A DNA stretch of 64,000 bases from Vibrio sp. 99-8-1 (GCF_013114595.1 NZ_VTXE01000016.1:1-64000); one strand, 5' to 3'. Numbered from the stretch's first letter, positions 33,782-43,030 are shown. Notes: generated from the letters alone by a model not told the origin. Program-made: numbers and translations.

Positions 33782-34507
33782 ATGAGGATATTGGTGTTAG
33801 GTGCTTCAGGGGCGACGGGTCGTTTGGTTGTAGAGCAGTTAATTAAAAGACGGCAGCGGGTAAGAATCATTGTTCGTTCATCCAAAGATCTATCGTCGAT
33901 GATTACAGATAGCGATCTGGTTGAAGTGACATATGCGAGTGTACTGGATCTGACCGATCAGCAAATGATAGAGCAAGTACAAGGATGTGAGGCTGTAGTG
34001 TCATGCTTGGGGCATAATTTAACCTTTAAGGGAATATTCGGTCAGCCTCGGCGTCTGGTGACAGACGCGATAAAACGTGTGTACCGATCAATCAATGCTA
34101 TCCAACCAGCAACACCGATAAAACTGGTATTAATGAGCACCACAGGGTTTCAGAATCAAGTTGAGGGAGAAAAAGTGTCCATGGCCCATAGAGCGATAGT
34201 CTCACTGTTGAGAGTCACTTTACCTCCTCATGTTGACAATGAACAAGCCGCGCTGTTTTTACAAGCTCAGCATAAACAGCTTTCTAAGTGTATTGAGTGG
34301 GCAGCAATACGCCCTGACAGCTTGGTTGACCATACTCAGGTAACACCATACCACCTACATGCTTCGCCGCAGCATGACCCTATTTTTGATTCACAAAAAA
34401 CAAGCCGTATAAACGTGGCCCATTTTATAGTAGAGCTGGTTACGACTCCTCGCATATGGGATAAGTGGCGCAGTAAATTGCCGGTGATTTATAATGAATC
34501 GTTTTAG
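33782..34507 (+). CDS. NAD(P)H-binding SDR-like protein
   Basis: The 241-aa protein starts at ATG 33782 after AAGGAGAAGT. The Rossmann motif LVLGASGATGRLVVEQLIKR (about 4-23) marks an atypical, NmrA/YwnB-type short-chain dehydrogenase; the classical YxxxK is not evident. VVSCLGHNLTFKGIFGQP and KLVLMSTTGFQNQ are typical of the family. Its role is unknown, with stress-related quinone or redox functions suggested for relatives. It is divergent from the LysR gene. Confidence 0.85.
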   Translation: MRILVLGASGATGRLVVEQLIKRRQRVRIIVRSSKDLSSMITDSDLVEVTYASVLDLTDQQMIEQVQGCEAVVSCLGHNLTFKGIFGQPRRLVTDAIKRVYRSINAIQPATPIKLVLMSTTGFQNQVEGEKVSMAHRAIVSLLRVTLPPHVDNEQAALFLQAQHKQLSKCIEWAAIRPDSLVDHTQVTPYHLHASPQHDPIFDSQKTSRINVAHFIVELVTTPRIWDKWRSKLPVIYNESF

Positions 34508-34544
34508 TAGCTTGTTTGACTTGTACGTGAACTAAAGCGTTAGC

Positions 34545-34574
34545 AAAGTTAGAGGTGCCAAAAGTTAGAGGTGC
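34545..34574. repeat. 14-bp tandem repeat
   Basis: AAAGTTAGAGGTGC occurs at 34545-34558 and 34561-34574, two bases apart, between the SDR-like gene and the DUF3108-type gene. It is probably a slippage product, with no function visible. Confidence 0.6.
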
Positions 34575-34616
34575 GTGTATTCGCAAGAACGCTTTTCGCA
34601 GGATCGTTAGCGGTTT

Positions 34617-35258
34617 TTACGGCCTCTTTTGCGTTAACCAGAAATTACCGTAGTAGAGCTTCTCTAACTTAACCTGATCGCCTTGTTGCAGCAGGACAAA
34701 TTCTAGATCGGATTTCTTCTTGGCAACGGTGATGTAATGACGAATGCCATCTTCTGTTGTTTTGGTCTCGTAATAACCTAAATCGACAGGTTTTATTTTC
34801 TGCTTTAGCAGATAAGTGTATTGTCTCTTTAAGTTATTGTTTTGGATGTCTAAAGTGACTTGCTGAAGCAATAGTGTGAACGGATAAGCGGCTTCTTCCA
34901 TGGATTCCTGAGTGTTCTTGAGACGGTTTTTCATCTCCATAGTGCGAAAATCATAACTGTAGGAACGGTGGTTAGAGCCAATTTCTTCTTCATAGCTTGT
35001 GTACACGGGAACAATTTGATCACTTTCCACTTTATATACGCCTTGTTCTTCCACATCGGCATCAATAAATAGAAAAGAGCCTTTTGCGCGTGATTTATAT
35101 TGGCATACCTGCTGTTCACAGCTTGAGGTAATCGACAAATCGCCAAGCGTGATGGGGCCAAAACCTACCGAGTATTCGCTGCTGTTAGCCGCTAATGGCA
35201 CTATAGTGAGGATAGTCGCCATAAGTTTTAGATAAATATTCGTTGCTGTTTTTTTCAT
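34617..35258 (-). CDS. DUF3108-type exported protein
   Basis: The 213-aa protein has a Sec signal peptide (about 1-26, ending NSSEYS or just before). The mature part is beta-rich (YSVGFGPITLGDLSITSSCE, with a Cys pair in CEQQVCQYKSRAKG) as in DUF3108 periplasmic proteins. The function of the family is unknown; it may bind lipid or assist envelope assembly. It is divergent from the outer-membrane-like gene at 35536, 280 bp apart. Confidence 0.8.
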   Translation of the reverse strand: MKKTATNIYLKLMATILTIVPLAANSSEYSVGFGPITLGDLSITSSCEQQVCQYKSRAKGSFLFIDADVEEQGVYKVESDQIVPVYTSYEEEIGSNHRSYSYDFRTMEMKNRLKNTQESMEEAAYPFTLLLQQVTLDIQNNNLKRQYTYLLKQKIKPVDLGYYETKTTEDGIRHYITVAKKKSDLEFVLLQQGDQVKLEKLYYGNFWLTQKRP

Positions 35259-35535
35259 ATTTTTTATTCACTAATGCTCTGTAAATTTCGCTAGGTCATT
35301 TGTAAAGTATAGTTGCTACAAGCTATATATACCTTAATTAACCTTATACCACATGTTGGTGCTATCCAAGTTAAGTTCGGTTTTTGAGTCGCTTGCCACT
35401 CAGTTAACCAATTGCGATGTAATGCATTACTTTTTTTATTTCGTCTATAATCAAAATGATAGTCGCGAAAGGTCACCAGACCCTAGGGTTATGCTGAGAA
35501 GGAACTGGATTTTACACAAGAATGTGTTGTAGGAG

Positions 35536-36705
35536 ATGACGCCTATTAAACAAAAGAGTATGGACATCAACCGCTATTGTTACGCAAAGCTTTTGCTGCC
35601 GACCACATTTATACGGCTGCTTAATGTGGTGGTGCGTATTCCAATCTACTTGTTTGTTTTGCTATTACCCAGTTACGCTTCTGCTCAGCCAGCCTCTGGT
35701 GTTGAGTTTGGGAAAAGCTCGTTATCCAATATGCCCGTTATTCTTCAAGACTACATCGAAGAGATGCACCCTCCAATAGACGATAACTGGGCCGATGCAA
35801 CAGAAAGCTACTTCGCCACCATGGTTCATGACTTTAGTACCTATATTGATCACGGCTTAGCAAAAGATGAAGATGAGCAGCAGTTAGAAAATCGCAGCTA
35901 TTTACGCCTCCGTACTAACTTTAATTACACCCACCGAGGCGATTTTGACTCAAAGGGGCGTGTTTCTGTGCGAGTGGACTTACCCCATGTAGAAGAGAAC
36001 TGGAACCTAATATTTGATACCGACCCAGATGACTATGATTCGTTAGAGAACAAGCAGCGTGATTTAGGAGGGGGGAGAACAACCACTTCTAATGAAGGAG
36101 CGATTGGTGGTGTTCGCTTAGAAGGGGACCAAATTAAACACTGGAAAACTAAGTTTGATATCGGTATCAAAATACGTTGGCCAATCGACCCGTTTGTTCG
36201 TACCGAGTTACAACGCGTAGAGAACGTAACCGACGACTGGGTTACGCAGTTCAGACAAGAGTTATTCTATTACCACTCTATTGGTTTAGGGTCACTTACA
36301 GAACTGAATTTTTTCTATCCAGTGAATGACAATCACTCAACGATTCTATCCCTTAACTCTAGTGCCCAGTATCTTTATGAAGATTATGGCTGGGAGCTGT
36401 TGCAGCAAGTTGTCTTAGCCGATCGAATCAACAGAGAACATTTAATGGAGTACTCGGTTGGTATTGATATTGAGCCAAAAGCGTCTGACGAGATCGGCAA
36501 CTATTGGTTATCAGCAACTTGGCGTCACAAGCTGTATAAGAACTGGTTGTTTCTAGCCATCACTTCACAGGTTGATGCCCCTAGAGAGTACAATTACAAA
36601 GCCAACCCTGGTGTATTGATTGAAGTTGAGGCCTTTTTCTCTCGAAACCGGAAAGTGGATCGCTTGCGTAGAAGTATTCCTGCTCCAACTCGGACAATCA
36701 ACTGA
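35536..36705 (+). CDS. Exported, probable outer-membrane protein of unknown function
   Basis: The 389-aa frame has a long N-terminus before a signal peptide (IPIYLFVLLLPSYASAQP). The true start may be the Met at 35560, since AGGAG abuts the ATG at 35536. The mature part alternates polar and aromatic residues as in beta-barrels (SYLRLRTNFNYTHRGDFDSK, YYHSIGLGSLTELNFFYPVN, GNYWLSATWRHKLYKNWLFL). It ends in a basic tail, not an aromatic residue. No family is recognised beyond hypothetical outer-membrane barrel. Confidence 0.7.
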   Translation: MTPIKQKSMDINRYCYAKLLLPTTFIRLLNVVVRIPIYLFVLLLPSYASAQPASGVEFGKSSLSNMPVILQDYIEEMHPPIDDNWADATESYFATMVHDFSTYIDHGLAKDEDEQQLENRSYLRLRTNFNYTHRGDFDSKGRVSVRVDLPHVEENWNLIFDTDPDDYDSLENKQRDLGGGRTTTSNEGAIGGVRLEGDQIKHWKTKFDIGIKIRWPIDPFVRTELQRVENVTDDWVTQFRQELFYYHSIGLGSLTELNFFYPVNDNHSTILSLNSSAQYLYEDYGWELLQQVVLADRINREHLMEYSVGIDIEPKASDEIGNYWLSATWRHKLYKNWLFLAITSQVDAPREYNYKANPGVLIEVEAFFSRNRKVDRLRRSIPAPTRTIN

Positions 36706-36771
36706 TCTGATGCTCTGCAAGTCACAGAGCCCACGCCTATTGAGAGTGGAATATTGTGTGATCACTTAGAG

Positions 36772-36795
36772 ATATACACCTTTAAAGGTATATAT
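36772..36795. promoter_or_regulatory. Palindrome upstream of the hemerythrin gene
   Basis: ACCTTTAAAGGT (36778-36789) is a perfect 12-bp palindrome. It extends to 24 bp with a single mismatched pair (ATATAC..ATATAT). It lies 56 bp before the start codon at 36851. The shape is that of a dimeric repressor operator; an NO-responsive regulator such as NsrR is one possibility, though the match to its consensus is partial. Confidence 0.55.
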
Positions 36796-36850
36796 TTTAT
36801 CAATAATAACCTCTATATTTACTTTTTCGGATAAAGGTAAAGAGAGAGTT

Positions 36851-37306
36851 ATGTCGAACATTCAAGAATTTATGACTGAGCATCACAAAAACTGTGATGA
36901 TCTTTTAGTGGACGCGGAAGGGGCTCTTGCAAAGGCAAATTGGACGGATTTTGAAGCAGCGTGGAACAAGTTTGATGCGGAAACGCAGCACCACTTTGCT
37001 TTAGAGGAAGATATTTTGTTTCCTGAGTTTGAGAAGCAAACCGGTATGACTGGGGGACCAACCATGGTTATGCGTCAAGAACATAGTCAAGTTCGAGCGA
37101 TGTTTGACCAGATGCAGCAGGCCATTCAAACGCAAGATACTGACAGAGCTATGGGGATTATCGAGAGTGTTATGTTGCTAATACAGCAGCACAATATGAA
37201 AGAAGAGCAGATTCTTTACCCTATGTCCGACAACCATTTAGCCAATGGAGCGGAGATTGTGGGCCAAATGAAGAACACCTCGGTTTCAGGCGACAATGCT
37301 AAATAA
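36851..37306 (+). CDS. Hemerythrin-domain protein
   Basis: The 151-aa protein is a hemerythrin four-helix bundle. Iron ligands are visible: His in MTEHHKNCDD, His/Glu in QHHFALEEDILFPEFE, His in RQEHSQVRAMF and His/Glu in QQHNMKEEQILYPM. Such proteins bind O2 or NO at a di-iron site, in repair of iron-sulfur clusters or NO sensing. Its stop overlaps the start of the DUF2249 gene. Confidence 0.93.
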   Translation: MSNIQEFMTEHHKNCDDLLVDAEGALAKANWTDFEAAWNKFDAETQHHFALEEDILFPEFEKQTGMTGGPTMVMRQEHSQVRAMFDQMQQAIQTQDTDRAMGIIESVMLLIQQHNMKEEQILYPMSDNHLANGAEIVGQMKNTSVSGDNAK

Positions 37307-37581
37307 TGGTTAACGTTACCTATCTTGATGTGAGCGAGCTGGAACCACCACAACCGATGAGAGAGATATGTAATACGCTTGCCACTATGTCTAAGGGAAC
37401 GGTATTGCATGTATTTCATCGACGCGAACCCGTCCCTCTCTATGATATGTTGCGTGAAAAATATGCCTTTCAACATCAGCAGTTACAAGAAAGCTGCCAC
37501 CATATCTATATCTGGCATTTAGGTGATGTTAAGTGTGAACACTATGTAAGGACTGCATTGCATGCGAATGACAGGACTTAA
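37306..37581 (+). CDS. DUF2249-domain protein
   Basis: The 91-aa protein has the DUF2249 pattern: YLDVSELEPPQPMREICNTL, KGTVLHVFHRREPVPLYDML, and a C-terminal IYIWHLGDVK. The family is TusA-like in fold and frequently encoded with hemerythrin or NO-related genes. It overlaps both neighbours (1 bp with hemerythrin, 20 bp with the membrane protein), so three-gene co-translation is likely. Confidence 0.88.
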   Translation: MVNVTYLDVSELEPPQPMREICNTLATMSKGTVLHVFHRREPVPLYDMLREKYAFQHQQLQESCHHIYIWHLGDVKCEHYVRTALHANDRT

Positions 37582-38848
37582 TTTTGACGCAATCCCTGAG
37601 TTGCACGTACCACTGCGCTTTTATTTAACGGCGCCTCTGTTCGCCATTCTGGCGTCACTGCTGTTTATCGATCAAGGCAGTACGATCTGGTTGAGTCGCT
37701 GGTTGCCGGCTTCGCTGGCGATTACGCATCTTTTTGCTCTCGGTGTCATGGCAATGGTGATGATTGGCTCTCTATATCAGGTTATGCCGGTGTTGTGTGG
37801 TGCCCCCATTCCTACCAGTAAATGGTCTCTGTTGTTGATTCATGCAGGGCTAACCGCCGGAACACTGTTGCTGTGCGCAGGGTTTCTAGGTTGGATATCC
37901 TTGATGGCGAGTTTTGTCGTATTGGCAATGAGTTTGGGTTATTTTATCGTCTCCATTCTGTGGGTATTAATACGAAATGCCAGTGGTCAACAGACCAGAA
38001 CGCCAATACTGATGGCGGTGTCCGCGTTAGCCCTACTGCTGGTGGTTGGACTGCTGCTGTTATCAAGCTATTTGTGGGGTTTCCAGCCTACGGTAGGCAA
38101 GAGTCTTACTCATCTACATGCCAGTTTAGGTTTGTTTGGCTGGGTGCTGTTACTTATGATGGCGGTCAGCTTTCAGGTTATCCCCATGTTTCATGTCACC
38201 CCTGTCTTTCCTCGGTTGTGGCGTGTTGGCCTAACGGCATCTACGGTTGTTGGATTGGTAGCGATGACATTGGCGACGTTTCTTGCCTATGATCTGACCT
38301 ATTTTGCGATGTTTCTTGCCAGTATTGCCATACTTTATGCCGCCGTTGCTCTTTCTCGTTTAGCACAAAGAAAAAGAAAGCTGCCGGATGTTGTGGTTAC
38401 TTATTGGCAATCAGGGTTTGCTTGTCTGATATTGGCCAGTTTACTTGTCATCGCGATGGAGCATGCATCACCGATGTGGCAAGTTAAGTTAGAGGTGTTG
38501 GTTGCATTGATCATCGGCTTGGGTTTTATCGTTGGAATCATGCAAGGTATGTTATTAAAAATTGTCCCTTTTTTAATAAGCCTACACTTGCAACCTATTG
38601 CCATGCAAAACCCCTCAGCCATGATGTTGCTACCGGATCATTATCGTCTGATTAGTCGCAAGCAGTGCCGTGTTCAATACTGGTTATATGTTTTGGTTTT
38701 AGCCAGCATCGCGGTGTCATTTTTTGTGCCATCACTCTCTTTTACTATTGGTCTTTCCTTAATGCTTAACTGGCTTGTGGTTGGATTGAATTTGCTACAA
38801 GCCAGTAAGATTTTCTTCACTGTACGCAAACAGATGTTAGCCTTGTAA
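37562..38848 (+). CDS. Polytopic membrane protein, NnrS-like
   Basis: The 428-aa protein has about 12 TM helices. His residues placed in helices (ITHLFALGVMAMVMIGSLYQ, LTHLHASLGLFGWVLLLMMA, VIPMFHVTPVFPRLW) suggest haem or copper binding, as in NnrS and haem-copper-oxidase-like proteins. Whether it belongs to NnrS proper is not certain. Operon position with hemerythrin and DUF2249 suggests a role in NO or oxygen metabolism. The start may be the second Met (37568). Confidence 0.75.
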   Translation: MRMTGLNFDAIPELHVPLRFYLTAPLFAILASLLFIDQGSTIWLSRWLPASLAITHLFALGVMAMVMIGSLYQVMPVLCGAPIPTSKWSLLLIHAGLTAGTLLLCAGFLGWISLMASFVVLAMSLGYFIVSILWVLIRNASGQQTRTPILMAVSALALLLVVGLLLLSSYLWGFQPTVGKSLTHLHASLGLFGWVLLLMMAVSFQVIPMFHVTPVFPRLWRVGLTASTVVGLVAMTLATFLAYDLTYFAMFLASIAILYAAVALSRLAQRKRKLPDVVVTYWQSGFACLILASLLVIAMEHASPMWQVKLEVLVALIIGLGFIVGIMQGMLLKIVPFLISLHLQPIAMQNPSAMMLLPDHYRLISRKQCRVQYWLYVLVLASIAVSFFVPSLSFTIGLSLMLNWLVVGLNLLQASKIFFTVRKQMLAL

Positions 38849-38853
38849 CCTTG

Positions 38854-39792
38854 CTAGCTAATCTCTGTAAACAGCTGAATTTGAGACTGTAACCATTGAC
38901 AAAATATAGCCACTTTTTCTCGTTTAAAGTGGCTTTTTGGTGCACATAAATAGTAACTGTAGTTAGACTTCGCTGATTGCTGGCCAATCCGTACCAGTTG
39001 ACCGTCCCGTATATAGCGATAAGCAAGGCTATGCTTTACCAGTGCCACGCCTTGTCCGGCTAATGCCCCTTCCAGAATATAACTTGAACCATTATATTTT
39101 AATGTTGGCTTGGTGTTCTCGATAGATAAGTTGCTTAGCCAGCTTCTCCAATCCATATCGGGCCAAACATCTTCGATAAGGTTAGCATGAGCAAGCTCTG
39201 ACATCTGAAATAGATGATGCTCTTGTTGGTATCTAGGGTGACAAGCAGGGTAAAGCTCCTCATCCATTAACCAGATACTCTGAAGGTTTTTATAGTTTCC
39301 TTTACCGTATCGAATACAGAGATCCACGGAATCATCATCAAAAGTAACCAGCTCATTTCTTGGGTCCATCAGCAAGGAGATCTCTGGATTATCCGCTCTG
39401 AAGTGATTGAGTCTCGGCATTAACCAGTGTTGGGCAAAAGAAGGGTGGGTAGAGATAGAAAGACGGTGAGGATAGGGGTCTTTGCTTAATGATTTGACGC
39501 CATGTAGTATTTCGGCAAAGCCTTTACTCGCTGAGTGAAACAATTTTACCCCTTCGTCGGTGAGCGTGATATTGCGATGCTGACGTATAAATAGATCGCA
39601 ACCTAGCCACTCTTCCAGTTGGCGTATTTGTTGGCTTACTGCTGCAGGGGTGACGAACAGGCTTTCCGCCGCATCCTTGAAACTGCCTTTATTGGCTGCA
39701 CAATAAAAGTAATACAAACTTTGTAGCGGAGGCATGCTTTGTTTCACGTTAGTTTTCCTTAACTGACCATCAATTTCTATCGTTTGAAGCAA
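38854..39792 (-). CDS. LysR-family regulator (GcvA-like)
   Basis: The 312-aa protein has HTH MPPLQSLYYFYCAANKGSFK, DAAESLFVTPAAVSQQIRQL and LGCDLFIRQHRNITLTDEG, which are GcvA-like. The frame starts at 39792, but the natural start may be the Met at residue 20 (39735). It is divergent from the DUF1127 gene, an arrangement common in proteobacteria, suggesting it controls that gene. Confidence 0.92.
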   Translation of the reverse strand: MLQTIEIDGQLRKTNVKQSMPPLQSLYYFYCAANKGSFKDAAESLFVTPAAVSQQIRQLEEWLGCDLFIRQHRNITLTDEGVKLFHSASKGFAEILHGVKSLSKDPYPHRLSISTHPSFAQHWLMPRLNHFRADNPEISLLMDPRNELVTFDDDSVDLCIRYGKGNYKNLQSIWLMDEELYPACHPRYQQEHHLFQMSELAHANLIEDVWPDMDWRSWLSNLSIENTKPTLKYNGSSYILEGALAGQGVALVKHSLAYRYIRDGQLVRIGQQSAKSNYSYYLCAPKSHFKREKVAIFCQWLQSQIQLFTEIS

Positions 39793-39842
39793 AATAGAGT
39801 ATAGACCAATATAACGTTATCAAGTCAGTGAAGGAGAGCGTT

Positions 39843-40049
39843 ATGAGTCATGCATTAATCAGTGTTGAATATAGAGCGGCATATTTTGTAAAGAATACGG
39901 TTAAGTATTTCTATACGCTTATAACACGCTGGCAGCGAAACTGGTCCACGCGAAAACACTTAGCGGCACAGTCTGACTTTATGCTTGAAGATGTTGGCAT
40001 TACACATGAACAGGCAAAAGCGGAAGCAAATAAACCGTTTTGGCGTTAA
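39843..40049 (+). CDS. DUF1127-domain small protein
   Basis: The 68-aa protein starts at ATG 39843 after AAGGAGAGCGTT. The C-terminal half carries the DUF1127 (YjiS-like) motif: RNWSTRKHLAAQSDFMLEDV and GITHEQAKAEANKPFWR. Relatives bind RNA or affect phosphate and stress metabolism. It is transcribed divergently from the LysR gene. Confidence 0.88.
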   Translation: MSHALISVEYRAAYFVKNTVKYFYTLITRWQRNWSTRKHLAAQSDFMLEDVGITHEQAKAEANKPFWR

Positions 40050-40054
40050 TAAAA

Positions 40055-40086
40055 AAGTGCCAGCTCTTTGCTAGAGTCTGGCACTT
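40055..40086. terminator. Terminator between DUF1127 gene and glpV
   Basis: AAGTGCCAG and CTGGCACTT form a perfect 9-bp stem. The A-run before it gives a T-run on the minus strand, so it best terminates the glp ABC operon; it could also serve the plus-strand gene. Confidence 0.85.
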
Positions 40087-40105
40087 AGTTTATTTAGGCT
40101 GACAA

Positions 40106-41824
40106 TTACTGTGCGATTAAATCTTTATAAGCAATTGTTTTACCTTGAGGTTTCTCGTTAGCCAGTTTCGCTTTAGGCGAACCAGGTTGTGATAGCCAGT
40201 ACTCAGCCCCTTTCTCAGGGTTAAGTTTAGGACCACACTCTCCTTGAGCACCACTGCGTTCTAGGCGGCGCAATACTTTATCTTGCGCTTTTGCTAATCC
40301 ATCTAAAGCTTGCTGAGGTGTTTTCTCTCCACTCGCCGCTTCAGATACATATTGCCACCAAAGTTGAGCAAGTTTTGGATAGTCTGGCACATTGGTTCCT
40401 GTAGGAGTCCACTGTTTACGTGCATCGCTACGGTAAAACTCAACTAAGCCACCCAGTTTTGGAGCAATATCGGTCATCGCCTGAGAGTTGATGTCTGACT
40501 CACGAATTGGTGTTAAGCCAACCAGAGTTTTCTTCAAACTAACCGATTTTGATACAACAAACTGAGCATAGAGCCATGCTGCTTTACGACGGTCTAGAGG
40601 TGTGCTGTCTAAGAAGGTCCAAGAGCCCGCATCTTGATAACCCAGTTTCATACCATCTTCCCAGTATGGACCTCTTGGTGATGGAGCCATACGCCATTTT
40701 GGCGTACCATCTTCATTTACTACAGGTAATCCCGGTTTGGTCATATCGGCTGTAAACGCGGTGTACCAGAAAATCTGTTGAGCAATGGAACCTTGTGCAG
40801 GAACAGGGCCCGCTTCACCAAACGTCATACCTTGTGCTTCAGGTGGCGCATACTGTTTGAGCCAGTCAACATATTTGGTTGTGGCGTAAACAGCAGCAGG
40901 TCCATTGGTTGCTCCCCCGCGTGAAACGCTAGAACCAGCAGGTTGACAGCCTTCAATGCGGATGCCCCACTCATCAACAGGTAAGCCATTAGGTATTCCT
41001 TTATCACCTGCGCCAGCCATAGAGAACCATGAGTCAGTAAAACGCCAGCCTAAAGAGGGGTCTTTTTTACCGTAATCCATGTGACCATAGACTGGTTTAC
41101 CATCAATCATTTTTACTTTGTCGGTAAAGAACTCAGCAATATCTTCATACGCAGACCAGTTTAGTGGTACACCTAACTCATAACCGTAAGCTTGTTTGAA
41201 TTTCGCTTTAAGATCTTCACGTTCAAACCAATCTGCACGGAACCAATATAGGTTAGCAAATTGTTGATCAGGTAATTGATAAATCTTGCCATCCGGACCG
41301 GTGGTAAAGTCTAAACCAATAAAATCAGGAAGATCTAACATTGGGTTGGTGACTTCTTTACCGTCTCCTTTGATAAAATCACTGATTGGCACGACTTTTC
41401 CGTAACGGAAGTGTGTACCAATAAGATCGGAGTCATTGATATAGGCATCGTAAATATTACGGCCTGTCTGCATTTGTGTTTGCAGTTTTTCAACAACATC
41501 ACCTTCTTGGATCAGGTCATGATTGACCTTAATACCTGTAATTTCATAAAAGGCTTTTGCTAATGTTTTGGCTTCGTACTCATGCGTAGTGATGGTTTCG
41601 GAGGCGACATTTATTTCCATTCCTTGGAAAGGTTTAGCGGCATCGATGAACCATTGCATCTCTTGTTGTTGCTCAGAGTTAGATAATGTTGATGGAGTAA
41701 ACTCTGAATCCAGCCATTTTTTTGCTGCCGACATATCAGCATAAGCATTTGGTGACAGTGCGGCCATTGCGATAGCGATAGACAAGCAGCGTCCTAGGTA
41801 AGATTTTTTCATATCCGTTTGCAT
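40106..41824 (-). CDS. glpV: Glycerol ABC transporter, periplasmic substrate-binding protein
   Basis: The 572-aa protein has a signal peptide (about 1-29, ending ALSPNAYA). It then has a long extracellular-solute-binding domain of the large type seen in glycerol binding proteins (ITTHEYEAKTLAKAFYEITG, IKVNHDLIQEGDVVEKLQTQ, VPNGLPVDEWGIRIEG-like stretches). It captures glycerol in the periplasm for GlpPQ. It is the last gene of a six-gene operon (S-T-P-Q-DUF2160-V). The start at 41824 has AGGAG 11 bases upstream; Met5 is less likely. The family was defined in Rhizobium. Confidence 0.9.
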   Translation of the reverse strand: MQTDMKKSYLGRCLSIAIAMAALSPNAYADMSAAKKWLDSEFTPSTLSNSEQQQEMQWFIDAAKPFQGMEINVASETITTHEYEAKTLAKAFYEITGIKVNHDLIQEGDVVEKLQTQMQTGRNIYDAYINDSDLIGTHFRYGKVVPISDFIKGDGKEVTNPMLDLPDFIGLDFTTGPDGKIYQLPDQQFANLYWFRADWFEREDLKAKFKQAYGYELGVPLNWSAYEDIAEFFTDKVKMIDGKPVYGHMDYGKKDPSLGWRFTDSWFSMAGAGDKGIPNGLPVDEWGIRIEGCQPAGSSVSRGGATNGPAAVYATTKYVDWLKQYAPPEAQGMTFGEAGPVPAQGSIAQQIFWYTAFTADMTKPGLPVVNEDGTPKWRMAPSPRGPYWEDGMKLGYQDAGSWTFLDSTPLDRRKAAWLYAQFVVSKSVSLKKTLVGLTPIRESDINSQAMTDIAPKLGGLVEFYRSDARKQWTPTGTNVPDYPKLAQLWWQYVSEAASGEKTPQQALDGLAKAQDKVLRRLERSGAQGECGPKLNPEKGAEYWLSQPGSPKAKLANEKPQGKTIAYKDLIAQ

Positions 41825-41917
41825 TGTTATTTAAACTCCTGTTATGAGTATGTTTCCTACCGAAAGCAACCAAGCTGACGGTAGGTGTCGTTCTACGTTA
41901 TTGGTATTACGTTTTTG

Positions 41918-42190
41918 TTATCCCCACTTAAGTACGGTACACAGCCAAATTACAGAAACTGTAAACGGCACCCAGATGCTCATTTCGCTTAATCCCACAA
42001 AACCCAAATGAATAAATGCCGAACTAAGTAAACCGATAAATAAGCGATCACCTCGCGTAGTGGTAATAGGCAAAAAGCCTTTGCGCTCTACGCATGGAAA
42101 TTTGATTTCAAGTACCGTCATAGTGATAAGAATCAAAGCGATACCTGTAAAAAATAGTGCTGATGGGGTGGTCCAAGCCATCCAACTCAT
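41918..42190 (-). CDS. DUF2160-family small membrane protein of the glycerol transporter
   Basis: The 90-aa protein has about three TM segments (PSALFFTGIALILITMTVLE, LFIGLLSSAFIHLGFVGLSE, WVPFTVSVIWLCTVLKWG). DUF2160 proteins are encoded within glycerol ABC operons between the second permease and the binding protein, as here. The role is unknown, probably an accessory subunit. Confidence 0.88.
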   Translation of the reverse strand: MSWMAWTTPSALFFTGIALILITMTVLEIKFPCVERKGFLPITTTRGDRLFIGLLSSAFIHLGFVGLSEMSIWVPFTVSVIWLCTVLKWG

Positions 42191-42200
42191 ACTGTTCTCC

Positions 42201-43019
42201 TTATACGCGACCTAGCGCGAATCCTTTTGCCACGTGATTACGAACAAACCATATAACCAATATGCCCGGCAGAATCGTTAGCACACCTGCGGCGGCAAGA
42301 ACTCCCCAATCAATACCGGAGGCACTGACGGTTCGAGTCATCACGGCTGAGATTGGTTTTGCGTCTACGGACGTTAATGTTCGTGCCAGTAGCAGTTCTA
42401 CCCAGCTGAACATAAAGCAGAAGAATGCCGACACGCCAATGCCTGAACGGATCATGGGTAAGAAAATCTTCACAAAGAACTTAGGAAAACTGTAGCCATC
42501 AATATAGGCGGTTTCATCGATTTCCCGTGGCACGCCTGACATAAAGCCTTCCAGAATCCATACCGCCAATGGCACATTAAACAGACAGTGTGCTAAAGCG
42601 ACCGCAATGTGTGTGTCGAACAGCCCCACTGATGAGTAAAGCTGGAAGAAGGGCAGCAAAAACACCGCGGGAGGAGCCATTCTGTTGGTTAGCAGCCAGA
42701 AAAACAGATGCTTATCACCAACAAAACGGTAACGTGAAAACGCATAAGCCGCAGGTAAGGCCACAAGTAGGGTGATGCACATGTTCATCACCACGTAGAT
42801 GATGGAGTTGACATACCCCATATACCAAGAAGGATCAGAAAATATGGTTCGGTAGTTATCCAGAGTCCAAGTGTTAGGTAGAAAACTCAAGCCACCTAAT
42901 ATCTCTTGGTTCTCTTTAAACGACATGTTTAGCAGCCAATAAATCGGCAACATTAAACAGATAATATAAAGGGCTAAGCCGAATATCTGTAAGTGTCGGG
43001 TATATTTAGATTTGGTCAT
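42201..43019 (-). CDS. glpQ: Glycerol ABC transporter permease, second subunit
   Basis: The 272-aa protein is an inner-membrane permease of the MalG type with six TM helices. The EAA-type coupling loop is seen in DETAYIDGYSFPKFFVKIFL, followed by PMIRSGIGVSAFFCFMFSWV. It pairs with GlpP and the two ATPases. The gap to glpP is 11 bp. Confidence 0.92.
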   Translation of the reverse strand: MTKSKYTRHLQIFGLALYIICLMLPIYWLLNMSFKENQEILGGLSFLPNTWTLDNYRTIFSDPSWYMGYVNSIIYVVMNMCITLLVALPAAYAFSRYRFVGDKHLFFWLLTNRMAPPAVFLLPFFQLYSSVGLFDTHIAVALAHCLFNVPLAVWILEGFMSGVPREIDETAYIDGYSFPKFFVKIFLPMIRSGIGVSAFFCFMFSWVELLLARTLTSVDAKPISAVMTRTVSASGIDWGVLAAAGVLTILPGILVIWFVRNHVAKGFALGRV

Positions 43020-43030
43020 AATTGCGCCTC

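Noticed and set aside
36883-37065. Two overlapping minus-strand frames inside the hemerythrin gene
   Set aside because: They are antisense shadows, serine- and proline-rich with no start signals.
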